64,000 bases of DNA. Source: Gracilaria gracilis (Eukaryota > Rhodophyta > Florideophyceae > Gracilariales > Gracilariaceae). How positions within the stretch are numbered: the first letter of the stretch is position 1; each line of letters starts with the position of its first letter. The notes beneath the pieces are model-generated. The model was not told the DNA's origin. It saw only the letters and a program-made list of their open reading frames with translations, and did not search any database. Where the stretch lies: the NCBI GenBank assembly GCA_030374805.1, contig JARGSG010000059.1, positions 124,001 to 188,000 of the forward strand, read 5' to 3'. Below are positions 20,080 to 29,121 of this stretch, piece by piece. The translations under genes and the position numbers were made by a program.

Positions 20080-20574
20080 GCCTTTCGCTTGTGCTTCAAA
20101 GCAGCTTACGAGCGCCCCCGTGTAGCAAGTATCCTGAGATTGAGAGAGTCAACCAATCCTATCTTCGGCACGACTTTTCGGGCGATAAGCTTCCCTCGGT
20201 AGACAGACCACGGTGACTTGAACAAATGGGAGTGGCGGTTTTCGGCAATGGCCCGGGGCGAGAAAGCTGCCAATCGCGGATCAACTCAATTTTGTGTGGA
20301 CAGTTTTTGCCATTTGAGGGTGGTCACTGTGCAGCACTGAGACGACGACGGGAAAAAGGCAGCTCTCCCACCGCCGTCGCGCCATCGTGACCGGTCCTCG
20401 CTTATATGTTACACGCTCAACAAGCCTGGACTGCCGCTGATAACGTTATACCCCAACATTTGAAGTCCTCTGCTTGACACCTGAAGCTCGAGGGAGAATC
20501 TCAACAAACCTCTGCGCCCAGAGAAACAAGCCCAACACATTTATTCAAGTTCAAAAGGACGAGATCTCATCAAG
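20080..20574. promoter_or_regulatory. Divergent intergenic region, Med9-like / GGC1
   Basis: A 495-bp shared upstream region. A TATA-like TTATATG lies at about 20402 on the plus strand, 170 bp before the GGC1 ATG. No other clear motif was seen. Confidence 0.4.
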
Positions 20575-21531
20575 ATGAGCCCGCCAGCTGGAGGTCGTAG
20601 AGATGATCGATCTGTTCCACTTGCCCGCGTAACGGGCAGTGCGTTGGCCGGAGTTGTGGAGCTCTTCGGCTTTCACCCCGTTGATACCGTAGCAAAACGG
20701 CTCATGAACTCTCCAGATACAATCCGCACGCGCGGCGTGTCGACGGCCGTAGCGATGGAAGGCTACTCTCGTATCATCTTCCGAGAAGCGCACGGTGCGG
20801 GCGCTCTTAAGAAGTACACATCCCTGTTCCCCGGCTTATCATTTGCTGCTGGTTATAAGATTTTGCAACGCGTCTACAAGTTTGGAGGTCAGCCGTTTGT
20901 GAGAGAGATGATGGAGCGTCGATTTGGATCACAGGTAGAAAAACTAGTTGGTGGAGATAAGGGAAAAAGAAAGATGTGGATACATGCCATCAGTGGTGCG
21001 GCCGTTGGTGTTGGCGAAGTCGCGCTTTTGCCTTTGGATGTGCTCAAAATCAAGAGTCAAAACAATCCTGAAGCTCTGCGAGGACGAGGACTACTAACCA
21101 TTCTGCGTGAAGAGCGGATATCAGGGTTGTACAGAGGTGCTGGTTGGACTGCTGCACGAAACGCTCCAGGCAGCTTTGCGCTATTTGGTGCTTCTGCATT
21201 TGTCAAGGAGCGTGTATTTGGGCTGAAGAACTTCAACGACGCCACTTTTGCTCAGACTTTTGTGGCCTCGGCAGCTGGAGGAATTGCCAGTATAACGGTT
21301 GCTAGTCCTTTGGATGTGATCAAGACAAGGCTACAAACTAGAGATTTTGAGAGCGGTGAAAGTGGCTTCAAGATCCTGCGTGACTTGCTGAAAAAGGAAG
21401 GACCCAGTGCCCTATTCAAGGGCTTGGTGCCCAAACTCCTGGTCGTAGGCCCCAAGCTGGTATTCAGTTTCACCATCGCGCAACACATGATCTCTGTATT
21501 TGAGCAGTCCATGAACGGACGCCGAGCATAA
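20575..21531 (+). CDS. Mitochondrial GTP/GDP carrier (yeast Ggc1/Yhm1 type)
   Basis: 318-residue carrier that in yeast exchanges cytosolic GTP for matrix GDP and affects mitochondrial iron balance. Three carrier signatures: FHPVDTVAKRLM, LPLDVLKIKSQ and SPLDVIKTRLQ. Ggc1-specific stretches are dense: SLFPGLSFAAGYKILQRVYK, GGQPF, GWTAARNAPGSFALFG and FKGLVPKLLVVGPKLVFSF. Start context is AAGATGAGC. The family is best known from fungi, so its presence in a genome that also has BRCA2 and DYRK1 is useful for placing the organism. Confidence 0.9.
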   Translation: MSPPAGGRRDDRSVPLARVTGSALAGVVELFGFHPVDTVAKRLMNSPDTIRTRGVSTAVAMEGYSRIIFREAHGAGALKKYTSLFPGLSFAAGYKILQRVYKFGGQPFVREMMERRFGSQVEKLVGGDKGKRKMWIHAISGAAVGVGEVALLPLDVLKIKSQNNPEALRGRGLLTILREERISGLYRGAGWTAARNAPGSFALFGASAFVKERVFGLKNFNDATFAQTFVASAAGGIASITVASPLDVIKTRLQTRDFESGESGFKILRDLLKKEGPSALFKGLVPKLLVVGPKLVFSFTIAQHMISVFEQSMNGRRA

Positions 21532-22264
21532 CAAACACAACATTTTGGTGATGAGACACAGCACGCAGACCTTGTGTGAAGAAGTATCTACGTGCGCTGG
21601 ATATGGGAAGGCCGATGAGGCCGAGCGCGCCCGTTTTGCGCACACGACGAGCCCTCGACAGTTTCCATGTTGGGAAAGCCATCCGTTCATGGCAAAGGTA
21701 AATTTCTGCTGAACTCACCTGAGTTAAGCTGATACAACCACGGTTGAATTTCCTGGCACCCTCCCATGCATATTTGTATGCAATAACGTCGCATCCGTTG
21801 CTTTAACACCGCAACCCTGATAACCCTTAGCACGCCTGATGACGTACACACTGCTGTCAATTTATACTCAACAAATCATGAATGAAACGAGCGTTGAGAA
21901 AACGTTCAAGCGTCAGCCTCAGAGGAGTGGTTGTTGCATTTCCTGGCGTCTGGAAACCCATGAGAACAAGTCTGACAATTCAATGGATGCGACCATGTCG
22001 GATACTATAGATCAATTCAATTAGAAGGCCTTCTCCGAGGTAACACTTATGTGAGTAAAGATGAGTGCGTTCATCTGCTTTCAGTCCGGCCTTTACATTT
22101 TCGCGTTTCCGCGCTGCAGCCATGCACTTGGAGCTCTCGGGTATTTAAGCGAGTACATCGCTCCTCCCTTCGGCCCTTCTCCTCTGCTCAGCATCCGAGG
22201 CATATTCATCGGCCAACCTCAAGCAACACCCCGCCAATATCAGTTCTTTCGTATAACGACAACT
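21532..22264. other. Intergenic; TATA-like promoter of the hemerythrin-like gene
   Basis: No gene is supported in 21532-22140. TATTTAAG at 22142-22149 (plus strand) is a good TATA-like box about 115 bp before the chosen ATG at 22265. It argues that the open frame extending back to 22061 is leader, not coding. Confidence 0.5.
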
Positions 22265-23461
22265 ATGCACAAACTGCTTTCGTTAAAGAGATCATCTGGC
22301 GATGATGCTGAAAACCAACCACCGTCAAATGGAGATCCAGGACATCCACTGTTTTCAATCACATCAACTGACCCGGAGGAACGCAAACAAAGTGTCTTTC
22401 GTCGTATGTTTTCATCCAACGCTTATGTGAGATCGCCTTCTAACGTTGCTCCGGATAAAAAGTACTCTATGGCACCTCCGAATTACGAGAAGCTTTTCTC
22501 TGTCATAGATTCGAATGCGCTTAAACCGGCGAGGCTTGAACCTGGGAATCCTCTGTACATTTGCTCATTGACGGACGATGCCATTCGAAGCGAACTGAAG
22601 GACATGTATTACATTTTGGGGAACATGGACCTGCGACCTCTGATGCTCACCAAAACGGACACGAATCTGTTCTTCAACTGGTTTGCTGTACTTCACTCGG
22701 TTATCAGCGAAGTGTTTTATCTGGAAGAGGCAGTTTTGTTTAGTTGGATAGAGCGTTCGGATGAATTGACCGACGAACAACGCAAGTGGGAGAAGAAACC
22801 CGCTCCGATTCGAGGCGAACTGTCCGAGGGGCGTCGCAAGAAGAAACATGGTAAAATCCTGGCCATCTCAACGGAAATCATTCGCTACAGCTCTCGCTTC
22901 GAAGGGCGTCCAGTGATGCAAGAGTTGCCGCAACTAGCGGTGCACGTGCGCAACTTGGTGGCCGAACTGCACGCGTACTTTGACCTCAAGAAGCTGGAAC
23001 TGCCGGGGTTGATCTCGAAACGCTATTCATCCAGACAAGCGGCGTTGCTGGAGAAGAAGTTCTGGACGACGATTCGGCGAATGGAGCATCCAGCGTACCT
23101 GGTGTCCGCAATGACGAGCGCGATGGACCGTCGCAGCATCCGTCGAATCAAGAACAAGTTCTTCCCGGCGCACACGCGCCGCCTGCTGCAAAAGTGGGTG
23201 GGCACGTATCACGAGAACCACAAGTCGATTGTGATGGAGTTCAACCAGCGACTGATTGAGTCGCACCACGAACGGGAGAAGCAGCTGCTGGAGAACGAGC
23301 ATGCGAGGGCGCGCGCGCAGGAACAACAGACGTTGATGGCGCAGTTTGTTGCGGATAGTGATGTGGCTGCCACAGACGACAGTCGAGCGCAGAGCTGTGC
23401 CAGTACGTTTCGCGACAGTTTCAGTGCCTCGCACAGCAGGCAGATGATGTCTGCTGTGTAA
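22265..23461 (+). CDS. Hemerythrin-like helical protein with altered metal ligands
   Basis: 398 residues from MHKLLSLK; the frame upstream to 22061 crosses a TATA-like box. Residues about 130-300 resemble the hemerythrin / HHE four-helix fold: NWFAVLHSVISEVFYLEEAVLFSWIE carries a His and an E-E pair, and the later helix HAYFDLKKLELPGLI matches the usual H-x-H/Y-F-x2-E-E-x2-L-P-x-L but has Lys-Lys where Glu-Glu binds metal. The C-terminus (after about 330) is a Glu/Arg-rich coiled coil. Canonical members bind a di-iron centre; this one may have lost metal binding. Function unknown. Confidence 0.5.
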   Translation: MHKLLSLKRSSGDDAENQPPSNGDPGHPLFSITSTDPEERKQSVFRRMFSSNAYVRSPSNVAPDKKYSMAPPNYEKLFSVIDSNALKPARLEPGNPLYICSLTDDAIRSELKDMYYILGNMDLRPLMLTKTDTNLFFNWFAVLHSVISEVFYLEEAVLFSWIERSDELTDEQRKWEKKPAPIRGELSEGRRKKKHGKILAISTEIIRYSSRFEGRPVMQELPQLAVHVRNLVAELHAYFDLKKLELPGLISKRYSSRQAALLEKKFWTTIRRMEHPAYLVSAMTSAMDRRSIRRIKNKFFPAHTRRLLQKWVGTYHENHKSIVMEFNQRLIESHHEREKQLLENEHARARAQEQQTLMAQFVADSDVAATDDSRAQSCASTFRDSFSASHSRQMMSAV

Positions 23462-23791
23462 AAGTGTTGAATGTTATCACTAACTGTGTGCGCTTATTAT
23501 ACATTACCATGTTAACTTGGATAAATCTGCCAACCAACTAGAGGTTTAGATGGCAAGCAAGGCTCATTTTCGGCTGGTTGCATGGGCGGGATGCAGGTTT
23601 GGCTTTTAGTATACAAGGGTAGTTGTGGAACCAAAAAGCGGAAACAGCTCGCTCCAACAAAAACAGTGTCTTGCAAAAAACTCTTGTTGTGTGTGTCAAT
23701 GTGAATGGTAGTGTTATAGTGTATACATGTTATGATTCAAAACGGTTTGAATCGAGAGAGTTAATGTAGTTAAGAGGGGGACCAACACAAA
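23462..23791. other. Intergenic between convergent genes
   Basis: A 330-bp AT-richer stretch holding the two 3' ends. Nothing else seen. Confidence 0.5.
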
Positions 23792-25003
23792 TCACGCAGA
23801 GGTAGTTCCATACAGCTCGCCTTCGTTCCTGGTAACGCCGGTTGTAGAAAAATGTTGAAGCGCATACCACAACGGCGAGTGAACAATGTGCGGCTCCAAG
23901 CCATACTGGTCGGCAAGCGCCATTCGCCACTGCACAACATTCCACGACAAACTGGAGCCCAGCCTACCCACAAAGTAGCGGCTGCGCACACACACCCACA
24001 TGTCGAACACGACGGGCGCGAGCGGAAGCTCAGCGACGTGGGCGGCATCGGCGTCGAAAAAGCGCTTGTAGTGAGCGCCGTGCACCACGTCGCCGTGGAA
24101 GCGCTGGCGCAGCAGACGGAACACGGCCACCGACGCGCGCGAGCTGGGCGAATACGCCACAAACAGCGTGTTGACGCGGCGCAGCTGCGGCTCAAAGCGG
24201 CTCAAGAGGGCGCGCGCCACGGCGTCGGGCGTGGTGTTAGGCACGTCGCCGTTGAGAAACAGGCGCAGATGCACGGCGAGCATCGGCGCGCGCACGGCGG
24301 CCACGAAGCGCGCGGCGGCGCGCAGAAAGGCGTGGTTGGGCTGCAGGGAGCGGCGCAGCTGCAGCCAGTCGGGGTGCGCGCGGCTGCAGTTGAGGTTGTG
24401 GCGGAAGAAGACGATGGGCAGCAGCACGACGGCGTGCTCGTCGCCGTAGCCGCGGTGGCGCGCCAGCTCGTGGCGCGCGTCGTGCGCGCAGTAGCGCGGA
24501 CGCGCCATGGGCGACGGCGGCCGCCGCGACACGACGCGTAGCGGCGACTGTGTGGCGTTGCTGACGGTGCGGAAGAGACGGCGGTAGTAATTGCCCGCGC
24601 GGTGCGACACGGTGACGGAGCGGCGCGACAGCAGCCGCGCGCCCGGCGGCGACGCGAAGAAGGCGCGCGGACGCAGCACGGGGTGGCGCTGTAGCAGCAG
24701 CGAATAGTTGAAGTAGTGGCCCACCAGCTCGTGCGGCGCGGCGGCGGCGGCGGGGGGAAGAAGGGCGGCACGCGTGAGGGCGGCGTCGCGCGACGACTCC
24801 TTTCCCAGCGTGGCGAACGGCAGCACGAGCGCGGCGTGCAGCGAGCGCGCAAAGTACAGCGCGTTGACCAGCGACACGATCTGGTTGTTGAGCTGCCCAT
24901 ACGACGCGACGTACAGCACGTAGCGCACGCGGTGGCGCAGCAGGTTGCTCGGCCACGGCCGCGGCACGCTGCCGGCGTGCACCAGCTCGCCGCCGCCGTC
25001 GCT

Positions 25004-25040
<37 letters not shown>

Positions 25041-25165
25041 CGCGCCGCCGCCTTCGCCGTGAGCCGCCATAGCAGCGCCAGCGCCAGCAGCAGCGGCGCC
25101 AGCCGCGTGAGCGCGCGCCGCGCGCGGAGCCGTCGGCGGCGTGCTCGCGCCGCTACCGCGCCCAT
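23792..25165 (-). CDS. Type II membrane glycosyltransferase, GDP-fucose O-fucosyltransferase-like
   Basis: 457 residues from the ATG at 25163-25165 (MGAVAARARRRR). A basic N-terminus and one membrane anchor (LTRLAPLLLALALLW, about residues 18-34) give a Golgi/ER type II topology. An Asp-Gly repeat stem follows, encoded by GTCGCC repeats at 25003-25040. The catalytic domain opens with YGQLNNQIVSLVNALYFAR and LVLPF, matching the GQxNNQ...N-x-L-x-x-A donor-binding region of O-fucosyltransferase-fold enzymes. It ends with a DMWVCVRSRYFVGRLGSSLS segment typical of the C-terminal donor site. Acceptor unknown. The longer open frame to 25420 would run through the BRCA2 promoter and is not favoured. 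Confidence 0.6.
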
Positions 25166-25437
25166 CGCGTTGGTGCTTGAGGCCTCCGCCCGCCACTGCC
25201 GCCGCTCCACTCCGCGGCGCATTTTCAAACGCAACGCGCGCGCGCCATTTTTCAAACGCACCGCCAACCAAAAAGGTGCAGCGCCGCTCACCGCGCTCCC
25301 GCCGCGCTGCATAGCGGCGCTGCATCGCGCGCGCCGCTCCCTCTTCCCCTCCCCAACCCTCTCGCCGACTCGCCCCGACGCCGCGCGCCGCCGCACCGCC
25401 GCCGCCGCCATCGCGCCCACCGCCGCCCGTGCGCCGC
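25166..25437. promoter_or_regulatory. Shared fucosyltransferase / BRCA2 divergent promoter
   Basis: A 272-bp region with two similar blocks, GCGCATTTTCAAACGC (25217-25232) and GCGCCATTTTTCAAACGC (about 25242-25259). On the minus strand each reads GCGTTTGAAAA followed by ATGCGC or ATGGCGC. TTTGAA is the CHR core recognised by MuvB/LIN54-type complexes, and the GGCGC half is E2F-like; whether these act here is inference. Confidence 0.5.
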
Positions 25438-28400
25438 ATGTGCCGCAAGCGCAAGCGCTCCGCGTGGCGCGCCGCGTCCGCCGCAGCCGCCACCGCCTTC
25501 GACCCGCCGCCGCGCGCCGCGTGCTTGCCGCCGTCGCCGCCGCGCACGCCGCTGGTGCTGCGCGCCGACGCCATCCGCGCCATGCAGCGCGCGCTCGGCC
25601 TCACGCCCGAGCGCTCGCACGCCGCGCTCGTCGTGCTGCACCCCACCGCCGAGCGCACCGCGCGCTCCATGCTGCCGTCGCCGCCTCCGCCGCCGCCGCC
25701 GCCGCCGCCGCCGCTTCCGCCGCCGCTTCCGCCGCCGCTTCCGCCGCCGCGCGCTTCCGCCGCGCGCCCGCCGCGTCGCCTGTCGGCTGCCAGTGCCGTC
25801 ACCCCGATTGCTGTGCCGCCGCCGCCGCCGTTGCCGCCGCCGCAGCTGCCCGTGGCGGCGGCGGCGGCGGGCGCGTCTCGGGGGGCGCTGTCGCCTGCGC
25901 GCGCAAGGAAGGACGCCAGCCACGCTGCGCGTGCCGCTCGAGCCGCCGCGCCGGCCTCGCCGATCACGCCGCACCATCCGCCCACAGCGCGAGCGCTGTT
26001 CGCCGCGCCCACGCCCGACGCCGCCGCACCGCCGCCGCCTCCGCCGCTGCCCGCGCTCTTCGCCACGGCGTCGGGCAAGCCGCTGGCGCCGCCGCCGCCG
26101 CCCGCGCTCTTCACCACGGCGTCGGGAAAGCCGCTGGCGCCGCCGTCGCCGCCGTTGTTCACCACGGGCTCGGGCAAGCCAGTGCCATCGCCGTCAGGGC
26201 CGCTGTTCACCACGGGCGCGGGCAAGCCGCTGCCGCCTGCGCCGCCGCCGCGCCCGCCTGCCTTCAGCACGCCGCGCCCGCGCAAGCGCCCCATGTCGCT
26301 GTTCTCCACCGCGTCCGGAAAGGGCGTGCCGCTGCTGCCAGCCGCCGCTGCCGCGCTGCCAGCCGCCGCCGACCACATGCCCGATGCCGAGCCGCGCGCG
26401 CTCACCACGCCGCGAGCGCCGCCTGATGCGCCCAACCGCGCCGTTGCCACCGCTCAGAACGCGCTGCCGATCAACAACAACGTGTCGCCGCAGCAGAACG
26501 TTGCTCCGTTTGCTACGCCGTCACCGTTGCCGCGCCCGCGGCCGTCGCACATGCCGCCGTCTTCGGCCGCAAAGTGGAACCCGTCTGTGCCCACTTCAAA
26601 CACCGCCAATCCTAGCGTCACGTCATCTTTGTTCCTATCGGCTGCGCAGAGCAATGCCGTCTCCGTGCCGCGTCCATCCAATTCCATCCTGGACACGCGT
26701 TCCGCCTCGCGTTCTCGTTCGCTCCCGAGTCCTCAAACGCCCTCGCTGCCGATGCACCATCTTCGAAAGGCTCTGTTCCCCGAGTCGGCACGCAATTCGT
26801 CCGTGAAAAAGTCTCCAGTGCGTCCTGTTGACACGCCTATGCCGCCACCGACTCGTGTGCGTCGTCGTCGCCGTGCTTCAGCTGCATCCACCGCGCGAAC
26901 CACTCCATTTAAACGACCTCGGCGTATTCTACGCCCCTCTGGACATAATTCTGCTATCAAACCAACTGTTAACCCAAGTAATGTGCCCCAGTTCTCCCTG
27001 CCCTCGCTGTTGACCAATGGTCTCATTACATGTACAAACCCTGACACACATAACTGCCCAACTCTCAGCCCAACTACCCTAACTTCGACACGACCTGCTC
27101 AGCCCCAACTATCTATGCTACAATCACCCACTGTGCTCTTCAAATGCCACAACGTATCCTTCAGAAAACATCAGTTTGGACATGTATCATGCCTCCCCCC
27201 CCTGATTACAAACGCTCTCAATCTTGTCTCCATCGAACAATGTGATGTGTCCACATTTGTGCAGTGGACCAAGCAAATGTTCCCAGCGCTTCACGCCAAG
27301 CCTGCGTCGTGCGTTGGCAGCGAATCGTGGACTCGTATGGCGTATAGTCTCGCAGTGCATAAGCTCATGGTTCTTCAATCCGGTTGTTCGGACGCCAGCC
27401 ACTCACACTTCTTTTGTGCAGCCAATGTTGTACGAGAGTTCTTGCGCAGACTGTCCGTAGAATGGCATGAAAGCAAACAACCTCATCTGCTGCGCATCAT
27501 GCGAAACGATTCAAGTCCGTCGTCGCACATCATTCTGCGAATCATCGGAGTTGAGCCGCTCGCAGCCGATCCCGACAAGCTCAGTCTTGTCGTGTCGGAC
27601 GGCTGGTACGTCGCGAGATGTTGTTTGGACGATACGTTGCAAAGCCGGGTGTGGCGAGGGCGTCTTCGCGTCGGTGACAAAGTGAGCCTCTCTGGTTCGA
27701 CGCTGCAGTCGTTGTCTGTGAGCCGCCCCTTCTTTTTCGGGGAGGCTGATGAACTGGGTGCGGCATACCTTCGAGTAACCGCTAATGGTGTGCACAAAGC
27801 ACCGGCTCAACTTCGGCTTGGCATTCGGAATCCTACGATGGCCAAATCACTAAAGCAGGTGCTCGACGGCCATGGCACATGCCCACCGCTTCACGTTGTC
27901 GTTCTGCGAACATACCCTGTTGTCTACAAGGAGACAATCGCGGCGAATGATGAAGAGGAAAAGGATGAAATCATTTATAGACGCGAGGAAGGGGAAGACG
28001 AGGCACGGTCTGTGTTTGAAGAAAAAGTTCGCCGAGAGATATTGAAATCCGTTGAAAAGCAGCAGAAGGAACTAGGCGAGACCGTTGATCCCAGCTCCAT
28101 CACGGTTGAACAACGGTGTGTTTCCTGTGTCAAAGATATGCTCGTGAGCGGTCTGGAAGATGATCCCGATGACAGTGCTGCACGCAAGCTGATTCGCATC
28201 TACAACGCTCCCGAGTCGTTGCGGGGTGTTCTTAAAGAAGGCCAGGCTTTGTGTTTGACACAGGTATGGCCACGGCCCGGAGTCTGGATATGCAAACCAG
28301 AGGCAATCCGAGAGCTACGTAACGAAAGCCACTCTGCTCCCTCATCCCGTATCTCTCAGTTTCCCAGAAATATATGCTCCGTTGGTGAGCTCCAAAACAA

Positions 28401-28887
28401 GTTGGTTCAACCGGGAGAAGATTTTGACGGCATCTTCGCTGTTCTTCATGTTACTGCAAGTGAAGATGACAACAACGCATCTCGCTTCGTCTACTTGACT
28501 GATGACCCTGGAAACGACATAAGGGTACTAGCTCTAGAGCTCTGTGACGAGGACGCCAAGTGTCTGCCACGGGTTCTACGCTTCCGCGGCGGTCTTCGAC
28601 CTCGCTTCCCTCTAATTGTGGTACAAGACGCCCAGTTTCAAGCCATCAGCAAGAATCACAATCTTGTTCACGCAAAGGCGACTCTACGAAGTTCCCTTCT
28701 TTCTGCCCGCGCTATCCGTCGACAGCGGAAACGGGCTAGCGCCGTGAAGAGCCGATGCGAAAAAGTGGAGTCTCACCTTCGTGGCAAAGAAGAGCAACTT
28801 GAAATTCTTCGTGAAGCCGTCGTCTCCTTCGTTTCGGGTGAGACCCGCAGTATTGGAGCATATTTTACAAGCACTCAAGATATGTAA
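25438..28887 (+). CDS. BRCA2: BRCA2 homologue, RAD51 mediator
   Basis: 1149 residues. Loads RAD51 on single-stranded DNA in homologous recombination. The N-terminal half is Pro/Ala-rich and very GC-rich. Residues about 205-300 contain five BRC-like cores: FATASGK, FTTASGK, FTTGSGK, FTTGAGK and FSTASGK. The first four are only 16-17 residues apart; ordinary BRC repeats are about 35 residues and also carry an LFDE-type motif, not seen here. The C-terminal half has the helical domain (WTKQMFPALHAKP onward, about 610), OB1 (ILRIIGVEPL, LVVSDGWYVARC), OB2 with a charged tower-like insertion (EEEKDEIIYRREE to EQRCVSCVKDML) and an OB3 region. Translation is taken from the ATG at 25438. Confidence 0.92.
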   Translation: MCRKRKRSAWRAASAAAATAFDPPPRAACLPPSPPRTPLVLRADAIRAMQRALGLTPERSHAALVVLHPTAERTARSMLPSPPPPPPPPPPPLPPPLPPPLPPPRASAARPPRRLSAASAVTPIAVPPPPPLPPPQLPVAAAAAGASRGALSPARARKDASHAARAARAAAPASPITPHHPPTARALFAAPTPDAAAPPPPPPLPALFATASGKPLAPPPPPALFTTASGKPLAPPSPPLFTTGSGKPVPSPSGPLFTTGAGKPLPPAPPPRPPAFSTPRPRKRPMSLFSTASGKGVPLLPAAAAALPAAADHMPDAEPRALTTPRAPPDAPNRAVATAQNALPINNNVSPQQNVAPFATPSPLPRPRPSHMPPSSAAKWNPSVPTSNTANPSVTSSLFLSAAQSNAVSVPRPSNSILDTRSASRSRSLPSPQTPSLPMHHLRKALFPESARNSSVKKSPVRPVDTPMPPPTRVRRRRRASAASTARTTPFKRPRRILRPSGHNSAIKPTVNPSNVPQFSLPSLLTNGLITCTNPDTHNCPTLSPTTLTSTRPAQPQLSMLQSPTVLFKCHNVSFRKHQFGHVSCLPPLITNALNLVSIEQCDVSTFVQWTKQMFPALHAKPASCVGSESWTRMAYSLAVHKLMVLQSGCSDASHSHFFCAANVVREFLRRLSVEWHESKQPHLLRIMRNDSSPSSHIILRIIGVEPLAADPDKLSLVVSDGWYVARCCLDDTLQSRVWRGRLRVGDKVSLSGSTLQSLSVSRPFFFGEADELGAAYLRVTANGVHKAPAQLRLGIRNPTMAKSLKQVLDGHGTCPPLHVVVLRTYPVVYKETIAANDEEEKDEIIYRREEGEDEARSVFEEKVRREILKSVEKQQKELGETVDPSSITVEQRCVSCVKDMLVSGLEDDPDDSAARKLIRIYNAPESLRGVLKEGQALCLTQVWPRPGVWICKPEAIRELRNESHSAPSSRISQFPRNICSVGELQNKLVQPGEDFDGIFAVLHVTASEDDNNASRFVYLTDDPGNDIRVLALELCDEDAKCLPRVLRFRGGLRPRFPLIVVQDAQFQAISKNHNLVHAKATLRSSLLSARAIRRQRKRASAVKSRCEKVESHLRGKEEQLEILREAVVSFVSGETRSIGAYFTSTQDM
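26053..26325 (+). repeat. Coding tandem array of five short BRC-like repeats
   Basis: Within BRCA2. The cores F-x-T-A/G-S/A-GK start at about 26059, 26110, 26158, 26206 and 26305. The first four are separated by 48-51 bases and linked by Pro-rich spacers. The period and retained F-x-x-A/G plus GK residues point to array growth by small tandem duplications. Confidence 0.75.
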
Positions 28888-29121
28888 CATAGTGCCACTT
28901 ACATGCCTGGTTAAGACTGACTGCGGTCTCGAAGAGCTCTGCTGCAGTAGGGAGACAGAGAGATGTATGTATGTATATGTATAAAGCCACCATAAAGCAG
29001 ATCGGGCTTCGTTGCTTGTATACGACCTCTTGAATGTAGTCCGTCCAATTTTGTACATCATTCATAAAAGGAATACAAAAGTTGAGCTGAACACAAATAT
29101 GTTTGTCTCTTTTTAGCTATC
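28888..29121. other. Convergent 3' intergenic region, BRCA2 / SAPS gene
   Basis: A 234-bp AT-richer spacer with both 3' ends. A short ATGTATGTATATGTATA run near 28963. No gene. Confidence 0.5.

Noticed and set aside
24237-26450. Long open frames of 490-740 codons antisense to the fucosyltransferase and BRCA2
   Set aside because: Same GC artefact: Arg/Gly/Ala-rich, they run across promoters and both divergent genes and contain no recognisable domain.
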